Assembly: GCA_002343335.1 (NCBI GenBank)
Contig: DDSI01000236.1
Coordinates: 1-6,380, forward strand
Source of the DNA: Bacteriovoracaceae bacterium UBA2394
GTDB lineage: Bacteria; Bdellovibrionota; UBA2394
DNA: 6,380 bases
Reading direction: 5' to 3'
Shown piece by piece: positions 1-5,478 of the stretch; positions within the stretch are counted from its first letter, which is position 1; each line of letters begins with the position of its first letter. Below the pieces are notes generated by a model that was given only the letters and a program-made list of their open reading frames with translations, ran no database searches and was not told where the DNA came from. A program made the translations under genes and the position numbers.

Positions 1-1041
1 TACACACTTGAGAGGATTTACAATGGCGACCGTGTCGGAAATGAAGGGCTCGGATTTCCGACGAATCATTTGAATGGCTTCGTAAGGACAATCCGTTACG
101 CATTGCGTGCATCCATGGCACTTCTTCTCGTCTAGATCAGAGGGTTGCGGACGCGCGACAGCTTGTGGTTTTAGGACGAAAGGGAGGACGAGCAATCCAA
201 GAATAATAGAACTCCAGAAAATTGAAACGTTCCTGGGCGAATGATTCCCCCAGGTGAGCCAGAAATTGAAGAATATATCTTTGGAGAATAGGGAGGGAGA
301 GAGAAGCAAATCCGCTTTATCGTCGAGTGTTGCCGACCACGCAAAAGATATGATTAGAAAGAGAACTCCTAGGGAATAAAGAAGATTTCGATTTGGAAAC
401 CAGGTTGCTCGCGCCATCTTTGCGGTATGTATCCAAATTCCGAAAATCATCGAAAGAGGAATGGCGATGTGAAGAAATAAATTCAGGAAAAAAAATGACG
501 GGGGCGGCTGTTTCACGGATCCATCAAAGGATCGAGAAATAGGATCCACAAATATTCCCAGAGAGTCGAATATGCTCGACCCTGAAATCGCCAGCTTCTG
601 AGCTTGTGCATCCCAAACCATTACAAATCCGGTCCAACCAGACACCATAAGAAGGGCGAGGAGCGCTACACCTGAACACCAAGCCAGAATGCGGGGGCCC
701 CAGGATTTTTTCTGTGCAAACATTCGAAAAATATGAACCACTACGGCGACTACCGCCGCATCGGATGCATAGCGATGGTAGCTTCGAAGCCACCTGAGCC
801 ATTCTGCGGACTGAATTTCCTTAACCGACTCGTACGGTTCTTGAAGGCGGTAAAAGAAGACGAGTATGAGCCCAGTAACCGTAACAAAACTAAGCAAGGC
901 TACGGCTATCGTTCCACTTCTATAAAGGGGGTTAAATTCCGAGCTAAAAATCTTGTTAAAGGTTCGATCGAGAAGTGTGAGAATACGTTCGATGAAATGC
1001 CGAACTAGCTCATAAATTCCTTTCGAACTTTCTAAACTCAT
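1..1041 (-). CDS. Cytochrome b N-terminal-type membrane protein fused to a ferredoxin domain (3' end cut by window edge)
   Basis: The frame is open from ATG at 1041 to the left edge, giving 347 visible residues with no stop. The first about 240 residues resemble the N-terminal heme-binding half of cytochrome b/b6. Two H-x13-H pairs, H89/H103 and H191/H205, fit the axial ligands of two b hemes. R87, two residues before H89, and a G-F-V-M-V-W-D stretch near residue 138 also resemble cytochrome b. About six membrane helices are visible (near 45-63, 92-109, 117-143, 184-207, 221-238, 272-290). An even helix count and a basic N-terminus put both ends in the cytoplasm (inference). After a Pro-rich linker comes C308-x2-C311-x2-C314-x3-C318-P, a classic [4Fe-4S] motif. 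C346, in N-P-L-K-C, probably opens a second motif beyond the edge. The start lies 5 bases after the SCO stop, so it is probably translationally coupled. Likely role: electron transfer between quinone, heme b and Fe-S centres; partner unknown. No Rieske or cytochrome c1 gene is in view. Confidence 0.85.
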   Translation of the reverse strand, partial: MSLESSKGIYELVRHFIERILTLLDRTFNKIFSSEFNPLYRSGTIAVALLSFVTVTGLILVFFYRLQEPYESVKEIQSAEWLRWLRSYHRYASDAAVVAVVVHIFRMFAQKKSWGPRILAWCSGVALLALLMVSGWTGFVMVWDAQAQKLAISGSSIFDSLGIFVDPISRSFDGSVKQPPPSFFFLNLFLHIAIPLSMIFGIWIHTAKMARATWFPNRNLLYSLGVLFLIISFAWSATLDDKADLLLSPSLFSKDIFFNFWLTWGNHSPRNVSIFWSSIILGLLVLPFVLKPQAVARPQPSDLDEKKCHGCTQCVTDCPYEAIQMIRRKSEPFISDTVAIVNPLKCV

Positions 1042-1046
1042 TCGCT

Positions 1047-1958
1047 TCAAAACCCATCTGTCGGTTCCAACCTGTGAAACGCTTCGACGATCCATTTGGG
1101 GGGTGCGTTATTAAATGTAAACGCAATTTTGCCTCGTCGATCGATGAGGTAAATGAGAGCGGGATGATCTATATCTCCGGATCGATCGTCGCGAGTGAAT
1201 GGGACATTATAAGAGCGAATGACCTTCTCAACGTCATGAACGGAACCTGAAAGTAGATGCCCATTCTTAGGGATGTTCCATCGATCGGCCAAGTTTGGGA
1301 GCGAACTGGGTGTGTCGCGTCGCGGATCAAGCGTAACGATCAGCAAAGCGACACGATCTGGATCTAGAGAGGCGACAGCTTCTTTCAATTGGGCAACCAG
1401 CGACGGGCATACAGATTGACAATGCGCAAATGCGAACGAAAGAAGGACAAGTTTATTTTCTTTTTGAAATTTTTGAAGGCGAATGGAGTCCCCATTCTGA
1501 TCGACAAGAGAAAATTCGGGCGCAGGCAATTCCGTGCGAGGATAATCGTTGGGTAGCTCCGTGATAATTCCAGAGCGGAAATCGAAAGTCTCGATGCGAA
1601 TTCCTGCGACCACTTTTCCCGCAATCCAAGAGCCTTCGATGACGATAAGGACGATGCTAATACTTACGATAGCGAACCCTGAGGGCTTTGCAGACAACGT
1701 CTGTAATTCGGAAAAAAGTTCGGTTTTCCATACTACGAATAGCGCGATCAAAAATGACAGGGGTCCGAGAATTAAGATCATCCAGCCGTAAGTATCAGGT
1801 AGACCATTTTCGAGAGTTCCAAAGCAGGCATTTCGAGCCGCGTCGAGCCATTCGGTCGATAGGATTTCAGTGGGATAAAAGGCAAATCCCCACCAGAAAA
1901 GTGTCGTCAACAGCCAAAGTCCGAGCATCCAAGAGGGGGACCGAATATGAGTGAACAA
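1047..1958 (-). CDS. SCO1/SenC-family copper chaperone with N-terminal three-helix membrane domain
   Basis: The C-terminal half (about residues 142-297 of 303) is a thioredoxin-fold SCO domain. It has the copper-binding C180-x3-C184 (A-H-C-Q-S-V-C-P) and the distal H265 (D-I-D-H-P-A). SCO proteins deliver copper to, or reduce, the CuA site of subunit II, which matches the CuA subunit two genes upstream. Most SCO proteins have one anchor helix. This one has three (about 10-28, 57-77, 94-114) with a conserved-looking loop N-A-C-F-G-T, so the SCO domain would face the periplasm. I chose the TTG at 1958: it sits 5 bases after the subunit I stop and has AAGGTGG (1975-1969) ten bases upstream. An ATG at 2027 would add 23 residues, but it overlaps subunit I by 64 bases and has no clear ribosome site. 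The family call is firm; the exact start is not. Confidence 0.88.
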   Translation of the reverse strand: MFTHIRSPSWMLGLWLLTTLFWWGFAFYPTEILSTEWLDAARNACFGTLENGLPDTYGWMILILGPLSFLIALFVVWKTELFSELQTLSAKPSGFAIVSISIVLIVIEGSWIAGKVVAGIRIETFDFRSGIITELPNDYPRTELPAPEFSLVDQNGDSIRLQKFQKENKLVLLSFAFAHCQSVCPSLVAQLKEAVASLDPDRVALLIVTLDPRRDTPSSLPNLADRWNIPKNGHLLSGSVHDVEKVIRSYNVPFTRDDRSGDIDHPALIYLIDRRGKIAFTFNNAPPKWIVEAFHRLEPTDGF

Positions 1959-1963
1959 GATTT

Positions 1964-3685
1964 CTAACCCACCTTCCAAACAAACGAGAGGATTTTCCAA
2001 TTTACAAAGTAGTAAAGCACAAAACATCCCAGAAAGATGAATACAAGAATGACTGTTCCCTTCGCACCTCGTTCGTGGACGTTTTGAACTTCGGAGCCCG
2101 AGTAGATCTGAGGCGGAAGTTTTAGAATTCCTTGAGGGATGCCACTTGCGCTCTTGGCAATCGATTCAGGGGTGAGTGGCTTGCCAAAAAATACGGTCGC
2201 CACTGCTATAATGACAAAAACGAGCGCCCCCGTCGCGGCCAATAGTCCTCCGATTCCGAAAATCGTTTGAGTGACCCAAACGACCGGATGAAATTCGACC
2301 GAGAATGGCGCGTTTGAAAATGAGGTATCCCATAGTCGACGAGGCACTCCAAATATTCCCATGTAAATCATTGCCATTGCCATTGTCGTGATACCTCCCC
2401 CGAAGAGATAAGGTTGAATCTTTGCCAATGGCCAGAATGAGACTCGCTTCTGAAAAATGAGGGGAAGGATGTAGTACGTGGCAGCCATAAAGGAGAGGGC
2501 GGTTCCGCCGGCAACAGTGGCATGGAAGTGTCCCGGCAATCTCATCGTGTTATGAACAATGATATTAATTTGCTCGGTTCCAATCGTGACGCCCGTGATT
2601 CCTCCTAAGAACCCGAAAATTACTAAGGACAGCATGAGACCTGAAAATCCAGGATCACCCCATGGAGCCTTTCTCAACCATCCAAAGAATCCTTGCGTGT
2701 ATCCTCGGAGTCTTAGGCCCATTTCTATTCCACCTGGAACCGTGAATCCGTGAACCATGCTCGCGAGCACCGCAAGATACATCGCATAACTCGTATTCCA
2801 AACCTTCCACGCCGGGCCAAATCCAGGATCGACTAAAAGATGATGCGCGGAGGCCATAGAGATAAACAAAATGTAGAGAATGAACGCCGTTCGACTCACT
2901 TTCTCATTTAACACCACCCCTCCCACGGTAACGGCTCCGAGGAAATACCAAAGCGCAACCATGGCAGCTACGTTGATTTGTTGAGAGGAGTGTCCAAGCG
3001 CCCAGAAAAGAAGTCGATAGACCTGAGGGTCTAACTCCATATAGCCAAGTGACCAAAGAAAAGTTGGAATGTAAGTCATCGCTCCATGCACCAAAGTGAT
3101 AGCGGCGATAATTGCGGCCGTGAGGGCTCCGAACGAGACTAAAGGAATACTTCCCGAGTACGATTTTTCTCGTTTTGCGACGACGAGCGAGGCAAAAAAC
3201 AAACCGGTCACTACTAATGCGCCAACCGCGAAAAGTATAATTCCCAAATAATAAACCGGATGAGCACGAAGAGGCGGGTAGGAAGTAAACAAAACGTCCG
3301 CATTACCAGTGAGAACCATGGTGTTTACCAGCAACATTCCTATCACCATTAAACCGAACGAAGCCCACGCAATTTTTGGAGCCGGTTGTCGCGAATTGAG
3401 AAGGACCGGCCCAGCGAAGTACAGGACGGCCATCTCAAAAAAGATGATGAAGAAGATGAGCATATTGAGGCCGTGAAGAGTGAGGAATCGGTAAAACCAA
3501 TCGGCCGGCAGTAAGTGAATCGCCTGCCAGCGAGTGAGGACAAGTCCGAAAGCAGCAAGCGCTCCCACCAACAGACAAACAACGGCGATGACTGCGTTGG
3601 CTTTTATGAGGAGTTCCGAATCTCGATTTACCTTTAAGCCCGTGACCGAGCATGTGCGAAACTTTGCCTGAAGAGTTTGAATCAC
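1964..3685 (-). CDS. B-family heme-copper oxidoreductase subunit I, probable divergent nitric oxide reductase or atypical oxidase
   Basis: A 573-residue polytopic membrane protein, the catalytic subunit of a heme-copper oxidoreductase. All six metal-ligand histidines are visible: H71 (L-H-G-L-N-M) and H388 for low-spin heme, H386 (P-G-H-F-H) for high-spin heme, and H232, H281 and H282 for CuB or FeB. Stretches such as H-H-L-L-V-D-P-G, F-G-W-L-R-K-A-P-W and V-H-N-T-M-R-L-P-G-H-F-H resemble the ba3-type (B-family) enzymes. The helix VI motif is G-H232-S-S-Q-Q236-I-N, where oxygen reductases have G-H-P-x-x-Y. The redox-active cross-linked tyrosine is therefore Gln. NO reductases derived from oxidases lack this tyrosine, so NO reduction is the leading idea; database labels would probably read cbb3-type cytochrome oxidase subunit I. 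The ligand set of a canonical cNOR (H-x3-E) is not present. It starts with GTG, preceded by AAGGAG at ideal spacing. It ends 5 bases before the SCO gene, so assembly and catalysis genes are co-transcribed. Confidence 0.93.
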   Translation of the reverse strand: MIQTLQAKFRTCSVTGLKVNRDSELLIKANAVIAVVCLLVGALAAFGLVLTRWQAIHLLPADWFYRFLTLHGLNMLIFFIIFFEMAVLYFAGPVLLNSRQPAPKIAWASFGLMVIGMLLVNTMVLTGNADVLFTSYPPLRAHPVYYLGIILFAVGALVVTGLFFASLVVAKREKSYSGSIPLVSFGALTAAIIAAITLVHGAMTYIPTFLWSLGYMELDPQVYRLLFWALGHSSQQINVAAMVALWYFLGAVTVGGVVLNEKVSRTAFILYILFISMASAHHLLVDPGFGPAWKVWNTSYAMYLAVLASMVHGFTVPGGIEMGLRLRGYTQGFFGWLRKAPWGDPGFSGLMLSLVIFGFLGGITGVTIGTEQINIIVHNTMRLPGHFHATVAGGTALSFMAATYYILPLIFQKRVSFWPLAKIQPYLFGGGITTMAMAMIYMGIFGVPRRLWDTSFSNAPFSVEFHPVVWVTQTIFGIGGLLAATGALVFVIIAVATVFFGKPLTPESIAKSASGIPQGILKLPPQIYSGSEVQNVHERGAKGTVILVFIFLGCFVLYYFVNWKILSFVWKVG

Positions 3686-3693
3686 TCTTTGTT

Positions 3694-3699
3694 CTCCTT
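3694..3699 (-). promoter_or_regulatory. Shine-Dalgarno site fixing the GTG start of subunit I
   Basis: AAGGAG on the minus strand, 8 bases before the GTG at 3685. It lies just after the subunit II stop (TGA, 3712-3710). It supports the GTG over an overlapping ATGA start at 3710, which opens a different, Arg/Ser-rich frame with no family resemblance. Confidence 0.85.
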
Positions 3700-3709
3700 C
3701 TTTTCGTCA

Positions 3710-4264
3710 TCAGTCGATGACAATAACTTTGCCAACCATGGTGTGGTGCCCAATCCCACAAAATTCATTACAGATAATTCGAAAATCCCCCGATTGATTG
3801 GGTTCAACTTTCAGTCCGTAGTCATATCCAGGGACGACCTGAAAGTTTAGGTTGAGAGGAAACAGACTGAATCCATGGTTAATGTCTGCTGAAGATAGAT
3901 GCAGAATGTATTTTGTATTCTTCTTGAGCTTTAGAACAGGGTACCATTGCCACATTCTCGCCAGAAGATAAATATGAGCTCCGGCTGGGGGCTCTACGAC
4001 TGGAAAACCGTTATCCTCACCCACTTTATAGTCCTCGACAAAGCGCTCCACTCTTTCAACATATTCAGCGGGAGTTACTTTAGCGCGGATGCCGGATGGA
4101 TTCTGTCCTCCGCGCATATGCCAAAGGGGCATCATCGCAAATAGGATCAAGCACCATATAAATGCGATGGTGATCCACAGTTTTTCCTGCTTAGGAATTG
4201 CCTTCCACCAGACGCCTTCCACAGCGAGGAGTCCCGAGTGCATTGATTTGTCGCTCTCTGACAT
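3710..4264 (-). CDS. CuA-containing heme-copper oxidoreductase subunit II
   Basis: A 184-residue protein with one membrane helix (about 29-46) and a C-terminal cupredoxin domain facing the periplasm. The full CuA ligand set is visible: H130 (D-I-N-H-G-F), C165, E167 (backbone), C169, H173 and M176, in C-N-E-F-C-G-I-G-H-H-T-M. The preceding F-R-I-I-C-N closely resembles ba3-type subunit II. The aromatic stretch M-W-Q-W-Y-P near 104-109 matches the usual electron-entry region. It takes electrons from a c-type cytochrome or other periplasmic donor and passes them to subunit I. No cytochrome c domain is fused, so the donor is separate and not in the window. ATG at 4264 has GGAG (4277-4274) nine bases upstream. 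A 45-residue hydrophilic linker separates helix and CuA domain, which is normal for short B-family subunits II. Known CuA-type NO reductases also have such a subunit, so it does not decide between O2 and NO as substrate. Confidence 0.94.
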   Translation of the reverse strand: MSESDKSMHSGLLAVEGVWWKAIPKQEKLWITIAFIWCLILFAMMPLWHMRGGQNPSGIRAKVTPAEYVERVERFVEDYKVGEDNGFPVVEPPAGAHIYLLARMWQWYPVLKLKKNTKYILHLSSADINHGFSLFPLNLNFQVVPGYDYGLKVEPNQSGDFRIICNEFCGIGHHTMVGKVIVID

Positions 4265-4285
4265 AATTTAAATCTCCATTCGCTC

Positions 4286-4453
4286 TTAAGGCAGCGTTGC
4301 CTTTGGCAAATTCCAAATCTCAAACAATCCCCATAAAGTGTAGAAAATCAGCATTACGGCAAAGCCAGCGATGAGCCAGAAGAAGGGCCGATCGAAAAGC
4401 TTCTGCGCCGTTGGAATTTTCTCTAATGAATTTTTCGGTTCAAAGGAGCTCAT
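4286..4453 (-). CDS. Small single-helix membrane protein, probable accessory subunit
   Basis: From ATG 4453 this is a 55-residue protein: a polar N-terminus (M-S-S-F-E-P-K-N), one hydrophobic helix (about 26-43, W-L-I-A-G-F-A-V-M-L) and a short tail ending W-N-L-P-K-A-T-L-P. I do not recognise a named family. First position in the operon, 21 bases before subunit II, and one helix suggest a small accessory subunit, like the single-helix subunit IIa of ba3 oxidase (inference from size and position only). The frame also has an upstream ATG at 4501 (71 residues) with a good AAAGGA six bases before it. I prefer 4453 because the upstream ATG lies inside a perfect regulatory-looking palindrome (4487-4502), although the ribosome site before 4453 is weak (GAGAG at eleven bases). 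A start at 4501 remains possible. Confidence 0.65.
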   Translation of the reverse strand: MSSFEPKNSLEKIPTAQKLFDRPFFWLIAGFAVMLIFYTLWGLFEIWNLPKATLP

Positions 4454-4486
4454 AGATGTTTTTTCTCTCGAAATGAGGCTTTTGGT

Positions 4487-4502
4487 TATGATGAAAATCA
4501 TA
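4487..4502. promoter_or_regulatory. FNR/Crp-family palindromic operator
   Basis: TATGAT-GAAA-ATCATA is a perfect six-base inverted repeat around a four-base spacer. The 5-4-5 geometry matches FNR/DNR boxes (TTGAT-N4-ATCAA), with ATGAT and ATCAT as half-sites. It lies between divergent genes, one gene away from a Crp/Fnr regulator. Rightward, a CAGAAT (4524-4529) could be a -10 element. Transcription would then start near 4536, placing the box centre at about -41.5, the classic activator position. Leftward, -41.5 falls at 4453 itself with no good -10, so activation of the operon from this site would need a leaderless transcript, or the box acts differently there. Function is inferred. Confidence 0.55.
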
Positions 4503-4514
4503 GGAAGTCCTTTC

Positions 4515-4534
4515 GGATCAGGTCAGAATGATCC
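4515..4534. repeat. Second inverted repeat in the divergent control region
   Basis: GGATCA-N8-TGATCC is a perfect six-base inverted repeat with an eight-base gap. Its centre is 30 bases, about three helical turns, from the FNR-like palindrome. It covers the possible -10 element of the rightward gene and the upstream ATG at 4528. It could be a second operator or a small hairpin; it could also be chance. Confidence 0.3.
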
Positions 4535-4548
4535 TAAGAAGAATTGCC

Positions 4549-4800
4549 ATGGAAACTGATTCAAAGTTGAACCATCTCGACATCGGCAGCTTAATGGCTT
4601 CCGGCCTGGAGCCTTATCCTTTGATCATGGACCGCCTTCAACGACTCGATGCCGAGGAGAGGATCATTCTTCATGTTCCCTTCGAGCCGAAACCGCTCAT
4701 GAAGCAGCTCCTCAGAATGGGATTCAAATTCGATTTGAAGAAAGAAGCGAAAGATCAGTATCTTTTAGAAATTTTTCAGGATGGCGACAGATTAAAATGA
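4549..4800 (+). CDS. DUF2249 domain protein
   Basis: A soluble protein of 83 residues from ATG 4549. It shows the DUF2249 pattern: an opening L-D-I...L-E-P strand, then helix, a strand I-I-L-H-V-P, then E-P-K-P-L-M-K-Q-L-L-R-M-G-F, then a closing strand Y-L-L-E-I-F. The biochemical role of the family is not established. It often occurs near Crp/Fnr regulators and near respiratory or nitrogen-oxide genes, as here (family knowledge from memory). I chose ATG 4549 because the earlier in-frame ATG at 4528, which would add seven residues, lies within an inverted repeat and upstream of the inferred transcription start. Neither start has a strong ribosome site. It is the only rightward gene in the window and diverges from the oxidoreductase operon. 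Its last nine bases overlap the end of the Crp/Fnr gene on the other strand. Confidence 0.8.
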   Translation: METDSKLNHLDIGSLMASGLEPYPLIMDRLQRLDAEERIILHVPFEPKPLMKQLLRMGFKFDLKKEAKDQYLLEIFQDGDRLK

Positions 4801-5478
4801 CTCCTCCACAATCGAGATAAGTATTTCTCTATTGGGAAGTAGGTAGCCGTCATCATGAGTTTCTAAAACCTTCTCTTTGTGCCAGCGACTCATGATTCGA
4901 ATGACGGTTTCAATTCGCACTCCTACGACGTCAGCGAGTTCCTGCCTTGAGAGATGGATCGGAATCCAGTAGCCATCTGGCCGATGTTTTGCCGTCCTCG
5001 CAAAGGCTAAAAAGAAGCGGGCTAATCGTGATTCTACCTCGCCGCTTCCGAGCTCCTGAACCCGTTGGGTCATGGAGCGCACTCGCAAATTCAAATCGCG
5101 GATTGTGGAAAAGAGAATCTCGGGAAATTTCCTTGACATCTCAAAGTAAGCATCTCGCGGCAGTTCTAGGATGACTGAATCCTCCTGCGCCCACGCGGAA
5201 GCGGGATAATCGGAGCCATCGATCAAGGCGACTTCTCCAACAGACTCTCCCGATTGAAAGATATTTAGGATAAGTTCGCGACCGCTTTCTAAGGTTTTAA
5301 TGACCTTCACGGTTCCAAGCTCAATAAGCTGAAGGCATTTGCAGGGATCACCTTCTTGAAAAATGATCTGTTTTCGGTCGAAGCGTCGGCGTTGAAATCT
5401 CGCCGAAAGCCATTCCAAGGCTTGAGGAGAGGCACCCATAAATCGAGGAATTCTATTGAGAGCACTTATTTCAATCAT
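4792..5478 (-). CDS. Crp/Fnr-family transcriptional regulator
   Basis: A 228-residue protein with the standard layout: a cyclic-nucleotide-binding-like beta barrel (about 20-115), a long dimerisation helix (about 118-142) and a C-terminal winged helix-turn-helix (about 176-205). The HTH reads L-S-R-Q-E-L-A-D-V-V-G then I-E-T-V-I-R. E190 and R194 match the DNA-contacting Glu and Arg of FNR/CRP recognition helices, while FNR's Ser between them is Ile. The only cysteines are C46 and C48, inside the barrel. The N-terminal cysteine cluster that holds FNR's [4Fe-4S] is absent, so it is not a canonical oxygen-sensing FNR. A heme/NO-sensing type like DNR/NnrR or another ligand is possible. The start ATG overlaps the stop of the upstream nitronate monooxygenase-like gene by eight bases, so the two are probably one transcript. 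The palindrome at 4487-4502 is a natural target. Confidence 0.93.
   Translation of the reverse strand: MIEISALNRIPRFMGASPQALEWLSARFQRRRFDRKQIIFQEGDPCKCLQLIELGTVKVIKTLESGRELILNIFQSGESVGEVALIDGSDYPASAWAQEDSVILELPRDAYFEMSRKFPEILFSTIRDLNLRVRSMTQRVQELGSGEVESRLARFFLAFARTAKHRPDGYWIPIHLSRQELADVVGVRIETVIRIMSRWHKEKVLETHDDGYLLPNREILISIVEESF

Noticed and set aside
524..802. Minus-strand frame of 92 codons inside the cytochrome b region
   Set aside because: A different frame of the same strand reads continuously with both heme ligand pairs; this is a shadow.
733..1008. Plus-strand open frame of 91 codons at the left end
   Set aside because: It is antisense to the cytochrome b-ferredoxin gene, whose heme and Fe-S motifs are clear; its product shows no domain.
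1964..3685. Straight assignment as a cbb3- or aa3-type cytochrome c oxidase
   Set aside because: The CuA subunit excludes a cbb3 organisation, sequence stretches match the B family, and the active-site tyrosine is missing from helix VI.
3435..3761. Minus-strand frame of 108 codons bridging subunits II and I, with an internal ATGA overlap at 3710
   Set aside because: It is out of frame with both conserved genes, has a basic low-complexity product without family resemblance, and is explained by the two real genes.
3794..3807. TTGAT-TGGG-TTCAA, nine of ten bases of an FNR box
   Set aside because: It lies inside the CuA domain coding sequence of subunit II, encoding conserved-looking residues and far from any gene start; taken as chance.
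4801..4830. Possible intrinsic terminator after the regulator or DUF2249 gene
   Set aside because: No GC-rich hairpin followed by a T run was found on either strand near the convergent ends.
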